Part shown: in pieces, positions 9,201 to 17,123 of the stretch | Layout: each line of letters starts with the position of its first letter | Position numbering within the stretch: the stretch's first letter is position 1 | Origin: Solimonas sp036405815 | GTDB taxonomy: Bacteria > Pseudomonadota > Gammaproteobacteria > Nevskiales > Nevskiaceae | DNA: 64,000 nucleotides | Assembly (NCBI GenBank): GCA_036405815.1 | Contig: DASWWX010000011.1 | Coordinates: forward strand, 41,427 to 105,426 | Direction: 5' to 3' | The notes under the pieces: generated by a model | What the model saw: only the letters and a program-made list of their open reading frames with translations | What the model was told of the DNA's origin: nothing | The model's database searches: none | Translations under genes and position numbers: made by a program

Positions 9201-10286
9201 TCACACGCGCCTCGAAATGGGCCGGATCTGGCCATGTTCCACGTGGAACATGGCGCCGGCTTCCAGATCGTCGAACAGACCGGTCGGCTCGAACCCGGTA
9301 ATCAAGATCTGGCCCGGATACGCTTGAAGCTGTCCGTACAGCGACCGCTGAAACGCCGCCGCCAGCTCGGCAGAGAAATCGTCGACCAGCAGCAGGGGCG
9401 CCGCGCCGGTGCGGGCGTGAATCAGGTCGCATTGCGCCAGCAACAGGGCTGCGATCAGCAGCTTCTGCTGTCCACGGCTGATGCGATTGCGGATCGCGTG
9501 ATCGCCGGCGCGGATGCGCAACTCGGCCCGATGCGGGCCGTCGAGCGTCATGCCCATGCGGCGATCGCGGTCGCGATGCCGCGCCAACGCCGCCGCCAGC
9601 CCGTCTTCCCCGCTCCAGCCCGGATGCAGGTCGAAGGACCACGCACCCTCGCTGCCTAGCAGCGCAACAATCTTGGCAGCGACCGCCGGTCCGATCGCCG
9701 ACAGATGCTGTTCCCGGTAGGCATGCAACTGCTGCCCCGTCTCCGACAACTCGGGCTCCCAGACGCTCAGCTCACGATCCGGCGCCTGACGCCGCAGCGC
9801 CTGATTGCGTTGCCGCAAGGCCCGACGATACCGGCGCCAACTTTCCATGAAGCCATGTTCCACGTGGAACACTCCCCAATCGAGAAAGCCGCGTCGATAG
9901 GTCGGGCCATCCTGCAGCATGCGATGCATGCCCGGTTCCAGAATCTGCACCGGGAATCGCTGGACCAGATCCAGCGTGGTCGCGGCCTGGCCGTTGAGGC
10001 GAATCTCGGAACCCTCCGTCGTCCAGCCGAGACCCACCTGATCCGGTGCCTGGTCCTGGCGCTCGAAGCGCGCGAACAAGGACCAGTGCCGGCCGGCGGC
10101 ACCCGCCAGCTCCTGCGGCGACGATCCGCGGAACGACTTGCCGCGGCTCAGGCAATACAGGCTTTCGAGCAGAGTCGTCTTCCCAGCCGCATTCGCCCCA
10201 TAAAAGAAATTGAGCCTGCCGGTGATCGGCAGGCTCAAGGTCTGAAACGAACGGAAGTTGTCCGCTTTGAGCTGGACCAGCCTCAT
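9201..10286 (-). CDS. recF: DNA replication and repair protein RecF
   Basis: 361-residue SMC-like ATPase that helps load RecA at gaps and stalled forks with RecO/RecR. Walker A GANAAGKT is near residues 30-37; the ABC-type signature ISRGQQKLLIAAL and Walker B LLLVDDFSAEL are in the C-terminal half. Starts 14 bp after dnaN. Two features are unusual: the gene carries two perfect parS palindromes, each read as the peptide FHVEH (near residues 140 and 347), and its 5' end encodes an 11-bp hairpin followed by a U-rich tract. The tail after the second FHVEH looks like a short non-conserved extension. Confidence 0.98.
   Translation of the reverse strand: MRLVQLKADNFRSFQTLSLPITGRLNFFYGANAAGKTTLLESLYCLSRGKSFRGSSPQELAGAAGRHWSLFARFERQDQAPDQVGLGWTTEGSEIRLNGQAATTLDLVQRFPVQILEPGMHRMLQDGPTYRRGFLDWGVFHVEHGFMESWRRYRRALRQRNQALRRQAPDRELSVWEPELSETGQQLHAYREQHLSAIGPAVAAKIVALLGSEGAWSFDLHPGWSGEDGLAAALARHRDRDRRMGMTLDGPHRAELRIRAGDHAIRNRISRGQQKLLIAALLLAQCDLIHARTGAAPLLLVDDFSAELAAAFQRSLYGQLQAYPGQILITGFEPTGLFDDLEAGAMFHVEHGQIRPISRRV
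9235..9250. other. parS site 1 (ParB-binding centromere-like site) inside recF
   Basis: Perfect 16-bp palindrome TGTTCCACGTGGAACA, matching the known Pseudomonas-type parS sequence; the symmetry extends three more bases on each side (9232-9253). ParB nucleates on such sites near oriC to drive chromosome segregation with ParA. parA/parB are not in the window. Lies at the extreme 3' end of recF. Confidence 0.88.
9856..9871. other. parS site 2 inside recF
   Basis: Second perfect copy of TGTTCCACGTGGAACA, 621 bp from the first and again in the recF frame that reads FHVEH. Flanks are not symmetric. Two exact copies of a 16-bp palindrome within one gene next to oriC cannot reasonably be chance. 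Confidence 0.88.
10201..10237 (-). terminator. terminator-like hairpin within the 5' end of recF
   Basis: Perfect 11-bp inverted repeat (TGAGCCTGCCG / CGGCAGGCTCA) with a 5-base loop, covering recF codons 17-26. In the sense of transcription it is followed at once by the U-rich ATTTCTTTTA. This has the form of an intrinsic terminator, so it could attenuate transcription from dnaN into recF-gyrB. It could also be a by-product of the LPITGRL codons. Confidence 0.4.
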
Positions 10287-10300
10287 AGCGTGGCCAGCGC

Positions 10301-11401
10301 TCAGAGGCGCATCGGCATGACGACGTACTTGCTGCTGAGGTCGTCGGCGCCGTGAATCAGGCCACTGGAATCCGAGTTCTTCAGCTCCATCACGAACTGT
10401 TCGCCGCTGAGCGCGCCCAGCGCATCGAGCAGGTAGTTGACGTTGAAGCCGATCTCGATCGGTCCGCCGTCGTAGGCCACTTCTAGCGCCTCTTCGGCCT
10501 CTTCGTGTTCCGGGTTATGGGTCTGCAGCGTCAGCGTCGTGCCGTCCAGCGCCAGGCGCACACCACGGAACTTCTCGTTGGACAGGATCGCGGTCCGTGC
10601 CAGCGCACGCTTCACTGTCTCGCGATCAGCCTGCAGCTTCTTGTCACCGGATTCCGGCACCACGCGTTCGTAGTCCGGGAAGCGGCCATCGATCAGCTTC
10701 GAGGTCATGCGCACGACGTCCAGGTCGGCTTCGATCTGGCCGGCACCGATGCGCACGCTGACGGTTTCCTCGCTGGCGTCGAGCAGACGCTGCAGCTCTA
10801 GGACCGCCTTGCGCGGCACGATGACCTGCACCTGATCCTTGAAACCGGTATCCAGCTCAACCTCGCTCAGCGCCAGACGATGACCGTCGGTCGCGACCGT
10901 GCGCACGCGCTTGCCATTGACCTCGACCAGCATGCCGTTGAGGTAGTAACGCACGTCCTGCTGCGCCATCGCGAACTGCGTGCGCTCGATGACATTCTTG
11001 AGCTGCGCGCGTGCCAGCGTCAGCGTCTGGCCGTCGGCGACACGACCCATCGCCGGGAACTCGTCGGCTTTCAGGCAGGACAGCGAGTAGCGGCTACGAC
11101 CGGACTTCAGCTGCGCCTTGTCACCGCCGACCTCGAGGCTGATCTCGGCCCCTTCCGGCAAACCCCGGCAGATGTCGAACAGCTTGCGGGCGGGCACCGT
11201 GGCGCGACCCGGCGCCAGGTTCTGCACGCGAGCACGGGCTTCGAGTTCGATCTCCAGATCGGTACCCGTCACGATGAGTTCATCGTCCTTCAGCTCGAGC
11301 AGAAAGTTCGACAGCACCGGCAAGGTCTGGCGTCGTTCCACGACCCCGATCACCGCCGACAAGGCCGACAACAGCTCGTTTCTCCCCACTTGCAGTTTCA
11401 T
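10301..11401 (-). CDS. dnaN: DNA polymerase III beta subunit (sliding clamp)
   Basis: 366-residue ring-forming processivity clamp that tethers the replicative polymerase and other factors. Begins MKLQVGRNELLSALSAVIGV and ends in the family-typical YVVMPMRL. Three repeated clamp domains of about 120 residues each fit the length. Lies between dnaA (240-bp gap holding the candidate origin) and recF (14-bp gap) and is probably co-transcribed with recF-gyrB. Confidence 0.99.
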   Translation of the reverse strand: MKLQVGRNELLSALSAVIGVVERRQTLPVLSNFLLELKDDELIVTGTDLEIELEARARVQNLAPGRATVPARKLFDICRGLPEGAEISLEVGGDKAQLKSGRSRYSLSCLKADEFPAMGRVADGQTLTLARAQLKNVIERTQFAMAQQDVRYYLNGMLVEVNGKRVRTVATDGHRLALSEVELDTGFKDQVQVIVPRKAVLELQRLLDASEETVSVRIGAGQIEADLDVVRMTSKLIDGRFPDYERVVPESGDKKLQADRETVKRALARTAILSNEKFRGVRLALDGTTLTLQTHNPEHEEAEEALEVAYDGGPIEIGFNVNYLLDALGALSGEQFVMELKNSDSSGLIHGADDLSSKYVVMPMRL

Positions 11402-11641
11402 GCGACCACCCGATTCTTAAAGGTTTGGAATCACGTAGAACCTAGTAATAACAATCCCACCGACTAGGCGGGGATAACTCAAATAAACCTTTCAAAAACA
11501 ATCACTAAAAACAAAACATGCCGCCGGTGAACCACCCTGTCTTCAGTTGCGCGGGCTGTGGATAAGGCCTGAGCCCATTTCATCCACAGCTTGTTGACCC
11601 TTCTCTTCAGCGCTTTGTCCCCGTGCTTGCGGACAACTTGC
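11402..11641. other. candidate replication origin (oriC), dnaA-dnaN intergenic region
   Basis: 240-bp non-coding region. Its dnaN-proximal part (11411-11520) has about 36% G+C by count, far below the surroundings, with A-rich runs such as AAATAAACCT and CTAAAAACAAAAC: a plausible unwinding element. Next to it are a perfect DnaA box TGTGGATAA (11557-11565, minus strand) and an inverted near-perfect box TCATCCACA (11580-11588, one mismatch), 14 bp apart. A weaker GGGGATAA lies at 11470-11477. DnaA probably also represses dnaA-dnaN transcription here. Confidence 0.65.
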
Positions 11642-12997
11642 TCAAAACCCGAGTTGCCGCAGCAGGTTCTCGTAATCCTCTCGAATCTTGAGGTCCTCCT
11701 CGCGCAATTCCAACACCTTGCGGCAGGCATGCAGCACCGTCGTGTGATCCTTACCAAAGGACTCACCGATCTCCGGCAGGCTGTGTTGCGTCAGTTCCTT
11801 GCACAGCGCCATCGCGATCTGCCGCGGTCGCGCCAGCATGCGCGTGCGCCGCGGCGATGCCAGGTCGGCGATGCGAATGTTGTAGTAGGTGGCCACGGTC
11901 TTCTTGATGTTGTCGATCGTGACCATGCGCTCGTAAGCGGCCAGCATGTCCTTCAGCGTCGCGCGCGCGAACTCGGCCGTCAGCGGCTCGCCGCGCAGGC
12001 GCGAACTCGCCGTCAGCCGCAACAGCGCCCCTTCCAGCTCGCGGACGTTGGAGCGCACGCGTTGGGCGACGAACATCGCCACTTCCTTGGGCAATACGAC
12101 GTGATTCTGCTCGGCCTTGGCGATCAGGATCGCCATGCGGGTTTCCAGGTCCGGCGGCTCCACGGCGACCGACAACCCCCAGGTGAAGCGCGATTTCAGG
12201 CGCTCATCGATGCCGTCGATCTCCTTCGGATAGCGATCCGAGGTCAGCACGATCTGCTTGCGCGCGTCGATCAGCGCATTGAAGGTGTGGAAGAACTCTT
12301 CCTGGGTGCGTTCCTTGTGCGCGAAGAAGTGGATGTCGTCGATCAGCAACGCATCCACCGAGCGGTACAGGTTCTTGAACTCTTCGGTACGACCGTGCCG
12401 GATCGCCGCCGTGAAGTGGTTCATCCACTGCTCGGCGCCGAGATAGGCAATACGCGCCCGCGCCTGGCGGCGCAGGATCGAATTGCCGACCGCGTGCATC
12501 AGATGCGTTTTGCCCAGGCCCGAAGCGCCGTAGATCAGCAGCGGGTTGTAGGCACCGCCCGGGGTTTCGACCACGTGCTGGGCGGCGGCGCGCGCATGCG
12601 AGTTGCCCTTGCCCTCGATGAAATTCTCGAACGTATAGTCCGGGTTGAGCTTGGCGGCGGTCAGGGGTTCGTCGCTGACGGCAGGCGGCAGAGGCGCCGC
12701 CGCCCCTCTTGCATCACCGGAGGCGCCCGGCGCCTGCATGGCGTGCGAGGCGGCGGTCCCCACGGCAAGTTCCACATCGGGGGCATGGCCACCGGCACTG
12801 GCGCGCACCGCGCGACGAATCGCGTCGAGGAAGTCCTGGCGCACGCGGTCCAGCACGATACGATTGGGTGCCAGCAGCAGCAGCCGGTCGGCCGACGCCA
12901 CCGCCTGCAGGGGGCGGATCCAGGTGTGCAGGTCGCGGTCCGGAAGCTCCCCTTCCAGCCAGCGCACACTCGACGTCCAGAGATCCTCGGTTTGCAT
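11642..12997 (-). CDS. dnaA: chromosomal replication initiator protein DnaA
   Basis: 451-residue AAA+ initiator that binds DnaA boxes and opens oriC. Domain I (residues 1-~80) starts MQTEDLWTSSVRWLEGEL; a variable Ala/Pro-rich linker runs to ~115; the AAA+ domain has Walker A GASGLGKT (157-164) and Walker B ALLIDDIHFF; domain IV ends with the DNA-binding signature SFGKDHTTVLHACRKV. Divergent from rpmH across 256 bp that contain a consensus DnaA box, consistent with autoregulation. Confidence 0.99.
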   Translation of the reverse strand: MQTEDLWTSSVRWLEGELPDRDLHTWIRPLQAVASADRLLLLAPNRIVLDRVRQDFLDAIRRAVRASAGGHAPDVELAVGTAASHAMQAPGASGDARGAAAPLPPAVSDEPLTAAKLNPDYTFENFIEGKGNSHARAAAQHVVETPGGAYNPLLIYGASGLGKTHLMHAVGNSILRRQARARIAYLGAEQWMNHFTAAIRHGRTEEFKNLYRSVDALLIDDIHFFAHKERTQEEFFHTFNALIDARKQIVLTSDRYPKEIDGIDERLKSRFTWGLSVAVEPPDLETRMAILIAKAEQNHVVLPKEVAMFVAQRVRSNVRELEGALLRLTASSRLRGEPLTAEFARATLKDMLAAYERMVTIDNIKKTVATYYNIRIADLASPRRTRMLARPRQIAMALCKELTQHSLPEIGESFGKDHTTVLHACRKVLELREEDLKIREDYENLLRQLGF

Positions 12998-13124
12998 CGA
13001 ATCGATAATGAAGTGCCGGCGCGACCAAGCATGGGCGCCGTGATGTGTTCCGGGAAGGCGACGCAGGCCACAGGGCGGCGCGGCGACGCACGAATCGGCG
13101 CGAGTCTACGCGTTCGAGAAAAAG

Positions 13125-13133
13125 TTATCCACA
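13125..13133 (+). promoter_or_regulatory. DnaA box upstream of dnaA
   Basis: Perfect consensus TTATCCACA between the divergent dnaA and rpmH genes, 128 bp from the dnaA start. Probably serves dnaA autoregulation or is part of a bipartite origin with the dnaA-dnaN region; no second consensus box was seen in this gap. Confidence 0.75.
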
Positions 13134-13187
13134 GCCCGAACCGGGGGCGCGGGCAGGCTTGGCGCGCGGCGGCGGCGCGCGGGCCCC

Positions 13188-13216
13188 TTGAACGCTCTTT
13201 GACCAGCGGATAAACT
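13188..13216 (+). promoter_or_regulatory. candidate sigma-70 promoter of the rpmH-rnpA-yidD-yidC-mnmE operon
   Basis: TTGAAC, a 17-bp spacer and TAAACT lie 38 bp before the rpmH start. Each hexamer matches the sigma-70 consensus at four of six positions. Spacing and position fit, but no experiment supports it. Confidence 0.45.
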
Positions 13217-13253
13217 CCGCGCCCTTTTTTCCTATTTCTCGGGACGTACAGTC

Positions 13254-13391
13254 ATGTCGAAGCGCACCTATCAACCGAAAGTGCTGCGTCGCAAGCGCAC
13301 GCACGGTTTCCGTGCCCGCATGGCGACCAAGGGCGGCCGTCTGGTGCTGGCCCGTCGCCGTGCCAAGGGCCGCAAGCGCCTGATCCCGTAA
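13254..13391 (+). CDS. rpmH: 50S ribosomal protein L34
   Basis: 45-residue, very basic ribosomal protein of the large subunit. Reads MSKRTYQPKVLRRKRTHGFR, followed by ARMATKGGRLVLARRRAKGR, closely matching bacterial L34; the extra Ser after Met is a minor N-terminal variation. First gene of the rightward operon, 30 bp before rnpA, in the standard position next to dnaA. Confidence 0.99.
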   Translation: MSKRTYQPKVLRRKRTHGFRARMATKGGRLVLARRRAKGRKRLIP

Positions 13392-13421
13392 GCGGGATCT
13401 CGCACAACCCCGTGCCCCGCC

Positions 13422-13790
13422 GTGGCGCGCTTTCCGCGCAGCGCGCGGTTGCTGAAACCCGCCGAGTTCAAGGCGGTCTTCGATAGCAGCGGCGGGCGCA
13501 GCTCCGAACGCAATCTCAGCGTTCTGGCTAGCGACAACACGGTGGGTCGGCCGCGTCTGGGGCTCGCGGTCGCCAAGAAAGCGGTGCCCCTGGCCGTTGA
13601 TCGCAACCGCATCAAGCGGCAGATTCGAGAAAGCTTCCGTCGCCACCAGCAGGATCTGCCGGCGGTGGACATCGTGGTTCTGACCCGTCCGGGCTGCGCG
13701 CGAACCGGCAACCCGCAACTCCGTCGGATCCTGGAGCGCCTGTGGACCCGCATTGCAGCCACCCGCAGCAAAGCCTCGGCGCCCGTCTGA
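13422..13790 (+). CDS. rnpA: ribonuclease P protein component
   Basis: 122-residue basic protein that assists the RNase P RNA in 5' maturation of tRNA. The family signature DRNRIKRQIRESFRRH is present near residues 61-76, and the N-terminal RLLKPAEFKAVFD is typical. The GTG start gives the normal length. Its 3' end overlaps yidD by 49 bp in another frame, a common arrangement. The RNase P RNA gene is not in this window. Confidence 0.97.
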   Translation: MARFPRSARLLKPAEFKAVFDSSGGRSSERNLSVLASDNTVGRPRLGLAVAKKAVPLAVDRNRIKRQIRESFRRHQQDLPAVDIVVLTRPGCARTGNPQLRRILERLWTRIAATRSKASAPV

Positions 13791-14017
13791 TCGCCGCGCT
13801 GATGCTCGCGCCGATCCGCGCCTACCAGCTGCTGATCAGCCCGCTGCTGGGTCCGCGCTGCCGTTACTATCCCAGCTGTTCCCATTACGCGCAGACCGCG
13901 ATCCGCCTGCATGGCCCCTTGCGGGGCGGCTGGCTGTCGTTGCGCCGTATCGGGCGTTGCCATCCCCTGAATCCGGGCGGGTACGATCCCGTCCCCGAAC
14001 CGCCTCATCGCCACTGA
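13742..14017 (+). CDS. yidD: membrane protein insertion efficiency factor YidD
   Basis: 91-residue YidD (DUF37) protein, thought to assist YidC/Sec-dependent insertion of inner-membrane proteins. It has the family core RAYQLLISPLLGPRCRYYPS followed by CSHYAQTAIRLHG, then RRIGRCHPLNPGGYDPVP. The GTG start at 13742 overlaps rnpA by 49 bp; the alternative ATG at 13802 would remove about 20 N-terminal residues but keep the core. yidC follows 7 bp later. Confidence 0.95.
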   Translation: MDPHCSHPQQSLGARLIAALMLAPIRAYQLLISPLLGPRCRYYPSCSHYAQTAIRLHGPLRGGWLSLRRIGRCHPLNPGGYDPVPEPPHRH

Positions 14018-14024
14018 CGCTGCC

Positions 14025-15716
14025 ATGGAAAACCGCCGTTTCATCCTGATCGCCCTGCTCGGCGTCGTGCTGTTCTTCATGTATCAGGCCTGGCAGAAGG
14101 ACTATGGTCCGAAGCCCGAGGCGCTGCTGGAGACCACGCCGTCCGTCTCCCTCGCCGATGACGTGCCGGTGGCCGGCGATCCCGCCACGGGCGTGCCGAC
14201 GGTGGATGCGGCCGGCAGCGGCAACGGTACCGGCGCGGCGCGGCCGGGCCAGGATGCCCGCATCTTCTTCGAAACCGACGTTTTCTCCGGTCAAATCTCG
14301 CTGATCGGCGGCGATCTGCGCCGACTGGACCTGAAGGCCTACCCGGTGACGAAGAGCCAGCCGGACCAGCCGATGACGCTGCTGGATGATCGCGGCAGCC
14401 ACTTGTTCATCGTGCAGAGCGGCTTGGCGGGGACGAGCGGCGCGCTGGTCAGCCACCGTACGGCATTCCAGTCCGAGCAGACCCGCTATCAGCTGGCCGA
14501 CGGCGCCGACACGCTGGACGTGGTGCTGTCGTTCCGCAGCGAGGCCGGCGACCAGGTTCGCAAGATCTACCGCTTCAAGCGCGGCAGCTACCAGGTCGAT
14601 CTGATCCACGAGGTCGAGCACGCCGGTGCCGACGCGCTGCAGCTCAGCCCCTACACGCGCCTGCAGCGCACGCAATACAAGGCCGGCGACGAACCGCCGT
14701 TCGTGGCGACGTTCACCGGTGTCGGCTTCTACGAACAGAAGGACGGCGGTCACAGCTACCGTTTCAAGAAGACCTCGCTGGGCGATCTGTCGAAGGAGGC
14801 CTATGAGACGCAGCAGACCGGTGGCTGGATCGCGATGCTGCAGCACTACTTCGTCGCCGCGATTCTGCCGCCGCAGGACCAGGTCCACCGCTACAGCGCC
14901 AAGCCGGCGCCGAACGCCGGCTACGCCGCGCAGGTCGTCGGACCGCTGGTGGCGATCGCGCCGGGGGCGCCGCAAACGCTGGTCACGCCGCTGTACCTGG
15001 GGCCGAAATTGCAGGATCGCATCGCCGACTATGCGCCCGGTCTGGAACTGACCGTCGATTACGGCATCCTGACGGCGATCTCCGAGCCGCTGTTCTGGCT
15101 GCTGTCGTGGCTGCACAAGCTCACGAACAACTGGGGTTTCGCGATCATCCTGCTGACGGTGCTGGTCAAGGGCGCGATGTACAAGCTATCGGAAGCGCAA
15201 TACCGCTCGATGGCGAAAATGAAGAAGTTCGCGCCCAAGATCCAGGATCTCAAGGATCGTCACGGCGACGACCGCGAGCGCATGCAGAAGGCGATGATGG
15301 AGCTCTACAAGAAGGAGGGCTTCAATCCGCTGGCCGGCTGCTGGCCGTTGCTGGTGCAGTTCCCGGTATTCATCGCGCTGTACTGGGTGCTGCTGGAATC
15401 GGTGGAGCTGCGCCAGGCGCCGTTCGCGTTGTGGCTGCAGGACCTGACCTCGCCGGACCCCTATTACGTGCTGCCGGTGCTATTCGGCATCAGCATGTTC
15501 GTGCAGCAGAAGCTGTCGGGCTCGCAGGTCATGGACCCGATGCAGCAGAAGATCATGAACATCATGCCGATCATGCTGACGGCGTTCTTCGCATTCTTCC
15601 AATCCGGTCTGGTGCTGTACTGGTTCACGTCCAACCTGATCGGCATCGCGCAGCAGTGGGTCATCACGCGCAAGCTCGAACGCGAAGACGCGGCCAAAGC
15701 GGCGACCAAGCGATAA
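14025..15716 (+). CDS. yidC: membrane protein insertase YidC
   Basis: 563-residue Oxa1/YidC insertase that integrates proteins into the inner membrane alone or with SecYEG. Residues 5-20 form the first membrane segment, followed by the large periplasmic beta domain of Gram-negative YidC (roughly residues 60-350) and the conserved five-helix core from about residue 360 (NNWGFAIILLTVLVKGAMYK, GGCWPLLVQFPVFIALYWVL-like GCWPLLVQFPVFIALYWVL). Ends in a short charged tail. Length and layout are those of gammaproteobacterial YidC. Confidence 0.98.
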   Translation: MENRRFILIALLGVVLFFMYQAWQKDYGPKPEALLETTPSVSLADDVPVAGDPATGVPTVDAAGSGNGTGAARPGQDARIFFETDVFSGQISLIGGDLRRLDLKAYPVTKSQPDQPMTLLDDRGSHLFIVQSGLAGTSGALVSHRTAFQSEQTRYQLADGADTLDVVLSFRSEAGDQVRKIYRFKRGSYQVDLIHEVEHAGADALQLSPYTRLQRTQYKAGDEPPFVATFTGVGFYEQKDGGHSYRFKKTSLGDLSKEAYETQQTGGWIAMLQHYFVAAILPPQDQVHRYSAKPAPNAGYAAQVVGPLVAIAPGAPQTLVTPLYLGPKLQDRIADYAPGLELTVDYGILTAISEPLFWLLSWLHKLTNNWGFAIILLTVLVKGAMYKLSEAQYRSMAKMKKFAPKIQDLKDRHGDDRERMQKAMMELYKKEGFNPLAGCWPLLVQFPVFIALYWVLLESVELRQAPFALWLQDLTSPDPYYVLPVLFGISMFVQQKLSGSQVMDPMQQKIMNIMPIMLTAFFAFFQSGLVLYWFTSNLIGIAQQWVITRKLEREDAAKAATKR

Positions 15717-15726
15717 GGCTGCGGGC

Positions 15727-17085
15727 GTGAGCGCACACGCCCCGACCGATACGATCGCCGCGATCGCCACGCCGCCGGGGCGTGGCGCCGTCGGCATCCT
15801 GCGACTGTCCGGCCCACGCGCCTTCGACGTCGCCACGCGCATCGCCGGTGCCTTGCCGGCCGGCCGAAGCTCGGCGCTGCGCGCGTTTCGGGATGCGCAA
15901 GGCCGCATCGTCGACCAGGGGCTGGTGCTGTGCTTCGCCGGCCCGCGCTCCTACACCGGCGAGGACGTGGTCGAGCTGCAGGGGCACGGCGGTCCCGTGG
16001 TGATGGATCAGCTGCTGCGCGCCGCCTGCGCCCTGGGCGCGCGCGCCGCGCGCGCCGGCGAGTTCTCCGAGCGCGCCTTTATCAACGAGCGCCTGGATCT
16101 GGCCCAGGCCGAAGCGGTCGCTGATCTGATCAATGCCGGTAGTGCCGCCGCGGCGCGCGCCGCTCAGCGTGCGCTCGACGGCGAACTATCACGGCAGGTG
16201 CAGGGCCTGACCGATGAGTTGATGTCGCTGCGCGTGTTCGTCGAAGGCGCGCTCGATTTCTCCGACGAGGATATCGACTGGCTGGCGCACGATGGCCTGC
16301 ATGCGCGTCTCGAAACGCTGGAGGCGAATCTGCGACGGCTGCGCGCCGACTGCGAACGCGGCCGTCGTCTGCGCGACGGACTGATCGTGACACTGACCGG
16401 GCGGCCCAACGTCGGCAAATCGACCCTGCTCAATGCGCTGGCCGGGGCCGATATCGCCATCGTCACGCCGATCGCCGGCACCACGCGCGACGTGCTGCGC
16501 GAGCACCTGGATCTCGACGGTTTGCCGGTGACGGCGGTCGATACCGCCGGCCTGCGCGATAGCGACGATCCGATCGAGCAGGAAGGCGTGCGTCGTGCCC
16601 GTCAGGCGCTGGAGCAAGCGGAACTGGCGCTGTTCGTGCTCGACGACCGCGAGGGCTTCGGCGCCGAGGACGCGGCCGCACTGTCGCAACTGCCGCCGCA
16701 ACTGCCGGTGCTGCGTGTTCACAATAAATGCGACCTCAGCGGCTGCGCACCGGCACGTGAAGAAATCGACGGCCAGGTCCGTCTGAAACTGTCCGCCGCC
16801 AGCGGCGCCGGGCTTGATCTGCTGCGCATGGAGATCCGTCGTTTCGCAGGCCTGGGCGACGCCGCCGAAAGCCCGTTTTCGGCCCGCAGCCGGCACATCG
16901 ATGCGCTGCGTCGTACCGGCGAACACCTGGACGCGGCACGACAGCGCCTTGCGCAGAAGACGATGCCGGAGCTGGCCGCCGAAGAGCTGCGGCAGGCGCA
17001 GGATGCGCTGGGCGAGATCACCGGCCGCGTCAGCACCGAAGACCTGTTGGGTCAGATCTTCGCGAGCTTTTGCATCGGCAAGTGA
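15727..17085 (+). CDS. mnmE: tRNA modification GTPase MnmE (TrmE)
   Basis: 452-residue GTPase that, with MnmG, adds (carboxymethyl)aminomethyl groups to U34 of certain tRNAs. N-terminal formyl-THF-binding domain (APTDTIAAIATPPGRGAVGI), central helical part, inserted G domain with GRPNVGKS (P-loop), DTAGLRD (switch II) and NKCD, and the diagnostic C-terminal CIGK. GTG start 10 bp after yidC. Last gene of the rightward operon. Confidence 0.98.
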   Translation: MSAHAPTDTIAAIATPPGRGAVGILRLSGPRAFDVATRIAGALPAGRSSALRAFRDAQGRIVDQGLVLCFAGPRSYTGEDVVELQGHGGPVVMDQLLRAACALGARAARAGEFSERAFINERLDLAQAEAVADLINAGSAAAARAAQRALDGELSRQVQGLTDELMSLRVFVEGALDFSDEDIDWLAHDGLHARLETLEANLRRLRADCERGRRLRDGLIVTLTGRPNVGKSTLLNALAGADIAIVTPIAGTTRDVLREHLDLDGLPVTAVDTAGLRDSDDPIEQEGVRRARQALEQAELALFVLDDREGFGAEDAAALSQLPPQLPVLRVHNKCDLSGCAPAREEIDGQVRLKLSAASGAGLDLLRMEIRRFAGLGDAAESPFSARSRHIDALRRTGEHLDAARQRLAQKTMPELAAEELRQAQDALGEITGRVSTEDLLGQIFASFCIGK

Positions 17086-17123
17086 GTGGGGATCGCGAAC
17101 CGCGATGCGGCGCGATAAGCGCC

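Noticed and set aside
8139..9659. Plus-strand open frame opposite gyrB/recF
   Set aside because: Shadow of conserved genes; composition not protein-like.
11591..13213. Long plus-strand open frame opposite dnaA
   Set aside because: Shadow of dnaA; Arg/Gln/His-rich translation, no homology seen.
17086..17123. Short inverted repeat ATCGCG-AAC-CGCGAT between mnmE and the Kef-type gene
   Set aside because: Six-bp stem with no T-run; too weak to call a terminator.
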